Positions 63,342 to 64,000 of a stretch of DNA of 64,000 bases are shown one piece after another. The translations under genes were made by a program, and so were the position numbers. Numbering within the stretch: position 1 is the first letter of the stretch; every line of letters begins with the position of its first letter. Origin of the DNA: Devosia sp. A16 (GTDB lineage Bacteria > Pseudomonadota > Alphaproteobacteria > Rhizobiales > Devosiaceae); contig NZ_CP012945.1 of NCBI RefSeq assembly GCF_001402915.1, positions 1,436,001 to 1,500,000 of the forward strand, written 5' to 3'. The notes beneath the pieces are model-generated. The model saw only the letters and a list, made by a program, of their open reading frames with translations, had not been told where the DNA came from and searched no databases.

Positions 63342-64000
63342 ATGTCGACCAAGGCCCTGACCGCCCCGACCCGGCGCCCGGCGCGCCGACCGCGGACCAC
63401 GGCCGGCGCCGACAACACGCTCAACCGCCAGACTGCCTACCAGCGCTTCCAGCGGCTGCTGCTGGCCGGCCAGATCCAGCCCGGCCAGAACCTGTCGCAG
63501 CGCGATCTGGTTTCCAAGCTCGGCATCTCGCTGGGCGCCCTGCGCGAACTGCTGCCGCGGCTCGAGGCGGAGAGCCTGCTGGCGGTGCTGCCGCAGCGCG
63601 GCATCCAGATCACCACCGTCGATCTGAGGATGATCCGCGAATCCTACCAGATGCGCCTGGCCTACGAGCGTGAGGCCACCATCTACGCCATCGAGCACGT
63701 GAGCGACGCGGCATTGCAGCAGCAGCGCGCCCTGCACGCCTCGATCCTCGAACGCGCCAGCAGCGGCGGCATCAGCGGCGCCCTGCTCGACGAGGCGCAG
63801 AAGATCGATTCCGACTTCCACGACTTCCTGATCGGCGCCACCGGCAACGAGATCCTGATCCAGGCCTATTCGATCAACGCCATCCGCGTGCGGATGATCC
63901 AGCTCGACCGCATCCGGCTCAACCCGGTGGTGCTCGCCCCGGCGCTGGCCGACCACCTCGACATCATCGATGCGCTGCTGGCGCGCGACCGCGCCCGGGC
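63342..64000 (+). CDS. GntR-family regulator, FCD domain, number 3 (3' end outside window)
   Basis: At least 219 residues are visible; the frame is open to the last base. An Arg/Ala-rich leader (TRRPARRPRTTAG) precedes the winged helix (LLAGQIQPGQNLSQRDLVSK, SLGALRELLPRLEAESLLAV). The FCD domain shows IDSDFHDFLIGATGNEI and LADHLDIIDALLARD, giving the Asp and two of the His ligands before the sequence ends. ATG at 63342 follows GGAGGCAAGC. It lies 37 bases after the lyase stop on the same strand and probably regulates the lyase and importer 5 units. Confidence 0.88.
   Translation, partial: MSTKALTAPTRRPARRPRTTAGADNTLNRQTAYQRFQRLLLAGQIQPGQNLSQRDLVSKLGISLGALRELLPRLEAESLLAVLPQRGIQITTVDLRMIRESYQMRLAYEREATIYAIEHVSDAALQQQRALHASILERASSGGISGALLDEAQKIDSDFHDFLIGATGNEILIQAYSINAIRVRMIQLDRIRLNPVVLAPALADHLDIIDALLARDRAR

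Overview
The window is GC-rich, densely packed bacterial DNA. Several features point to an alphaproteobacterium, probably of the Hyphomicrobiales (Devosia-like soil or plant-associated relatives): PQQ synthesis, a Ku/LigD end-joining pair, TamA/TamB, many sugar ABC importers with GntR regulators, and short palindromic 'GTCATCCC..GAAAGC..GGGATGAC' intergenic repeats. That placement is inference. I saw no rRNA, tRNA, CRISPR array, transposase or phage gene.

Layout. 1-9.6 kb is housekeeping and repair: the end of pqqE, a prolyl iminopeptidase, a siderophore-interacting flavin reductase, exonuclease III coupled to a small hydrolase, a TPR protein, then ligD-ku. 9.7-14.5 kb is a ribose-type (CUT2) operon, rbsB-rbsA-rbsC-rbsR, with a perfect LacI-type palindrome upstream. 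14.7-20.9 kb is tamA-tamB. 21.2-26.5 kb is a tightly overlapping operon: a sugar-lactonase-like amidohydrolase, a Gfo/Idh oxidoreductase, two MaoC-like hot-dog proteins, a family III CoA-transferase and a solute-binding-protein-like protein with no signal peptide. 26.8-38.7 kb holds two complete CUT1 importers with a 631-residue protein of unknown function and an enolase-superfamily dehydratase. 38.9-40.5 kb holds two GntR/FCD regulators. 40.5-49.5 kb is a long operon: a second enolase-superfamily enzyme, a CUT1 importer without ATPase, an L-rhamnose mutarotase-like protein, a DUF4432 epimerase-like protein, an SDR, a second CoA-transferase and an enoyl-CoA hydratase. 49.5-64 kb looks like amino-sugar or sialic-acid-type catabolism: a ROK kinase, two CUT1 importers, a HutC-type GntR regulator, a DUF4127 protein, NanE-like epimerase, an Asp-box (sialidase-fold) protein, a NanA/DapA-like lyase and a further GntR regulator cut by the window end.

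How it fits together. The perfect palindrome CTGATATATCAG occurs at 22059, 33144 and 40496, and degenerate copies occur at 38748, 38769 and 38902. They lie at the heads of the 22 kb CoA operon, both minus-strand importers, the 40.5-49.5 kb operon and the GntR genes. I infer one GntR regulon covering about 28 kb that imports sugars, probably deoxy-sugar glycosides. It would convert them through a mutarotase, dehydrogenase, lactonase and dehydratase, and then, unusually, pass the acids to CoA-transferase, hot-dog hydratase and enoyl-CoA hydratase steps. This CoA-linked sugar-acid route is the best candidate here for an undescribed system. The palindromes and gene order are seen directly; the pathway is inference.

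Inverted-repeat elements fill many intergenic gaps. Compact hairpins lie 6-12 nt after three genes of the minus-strand importers (two solute-binding proteins and one permease).
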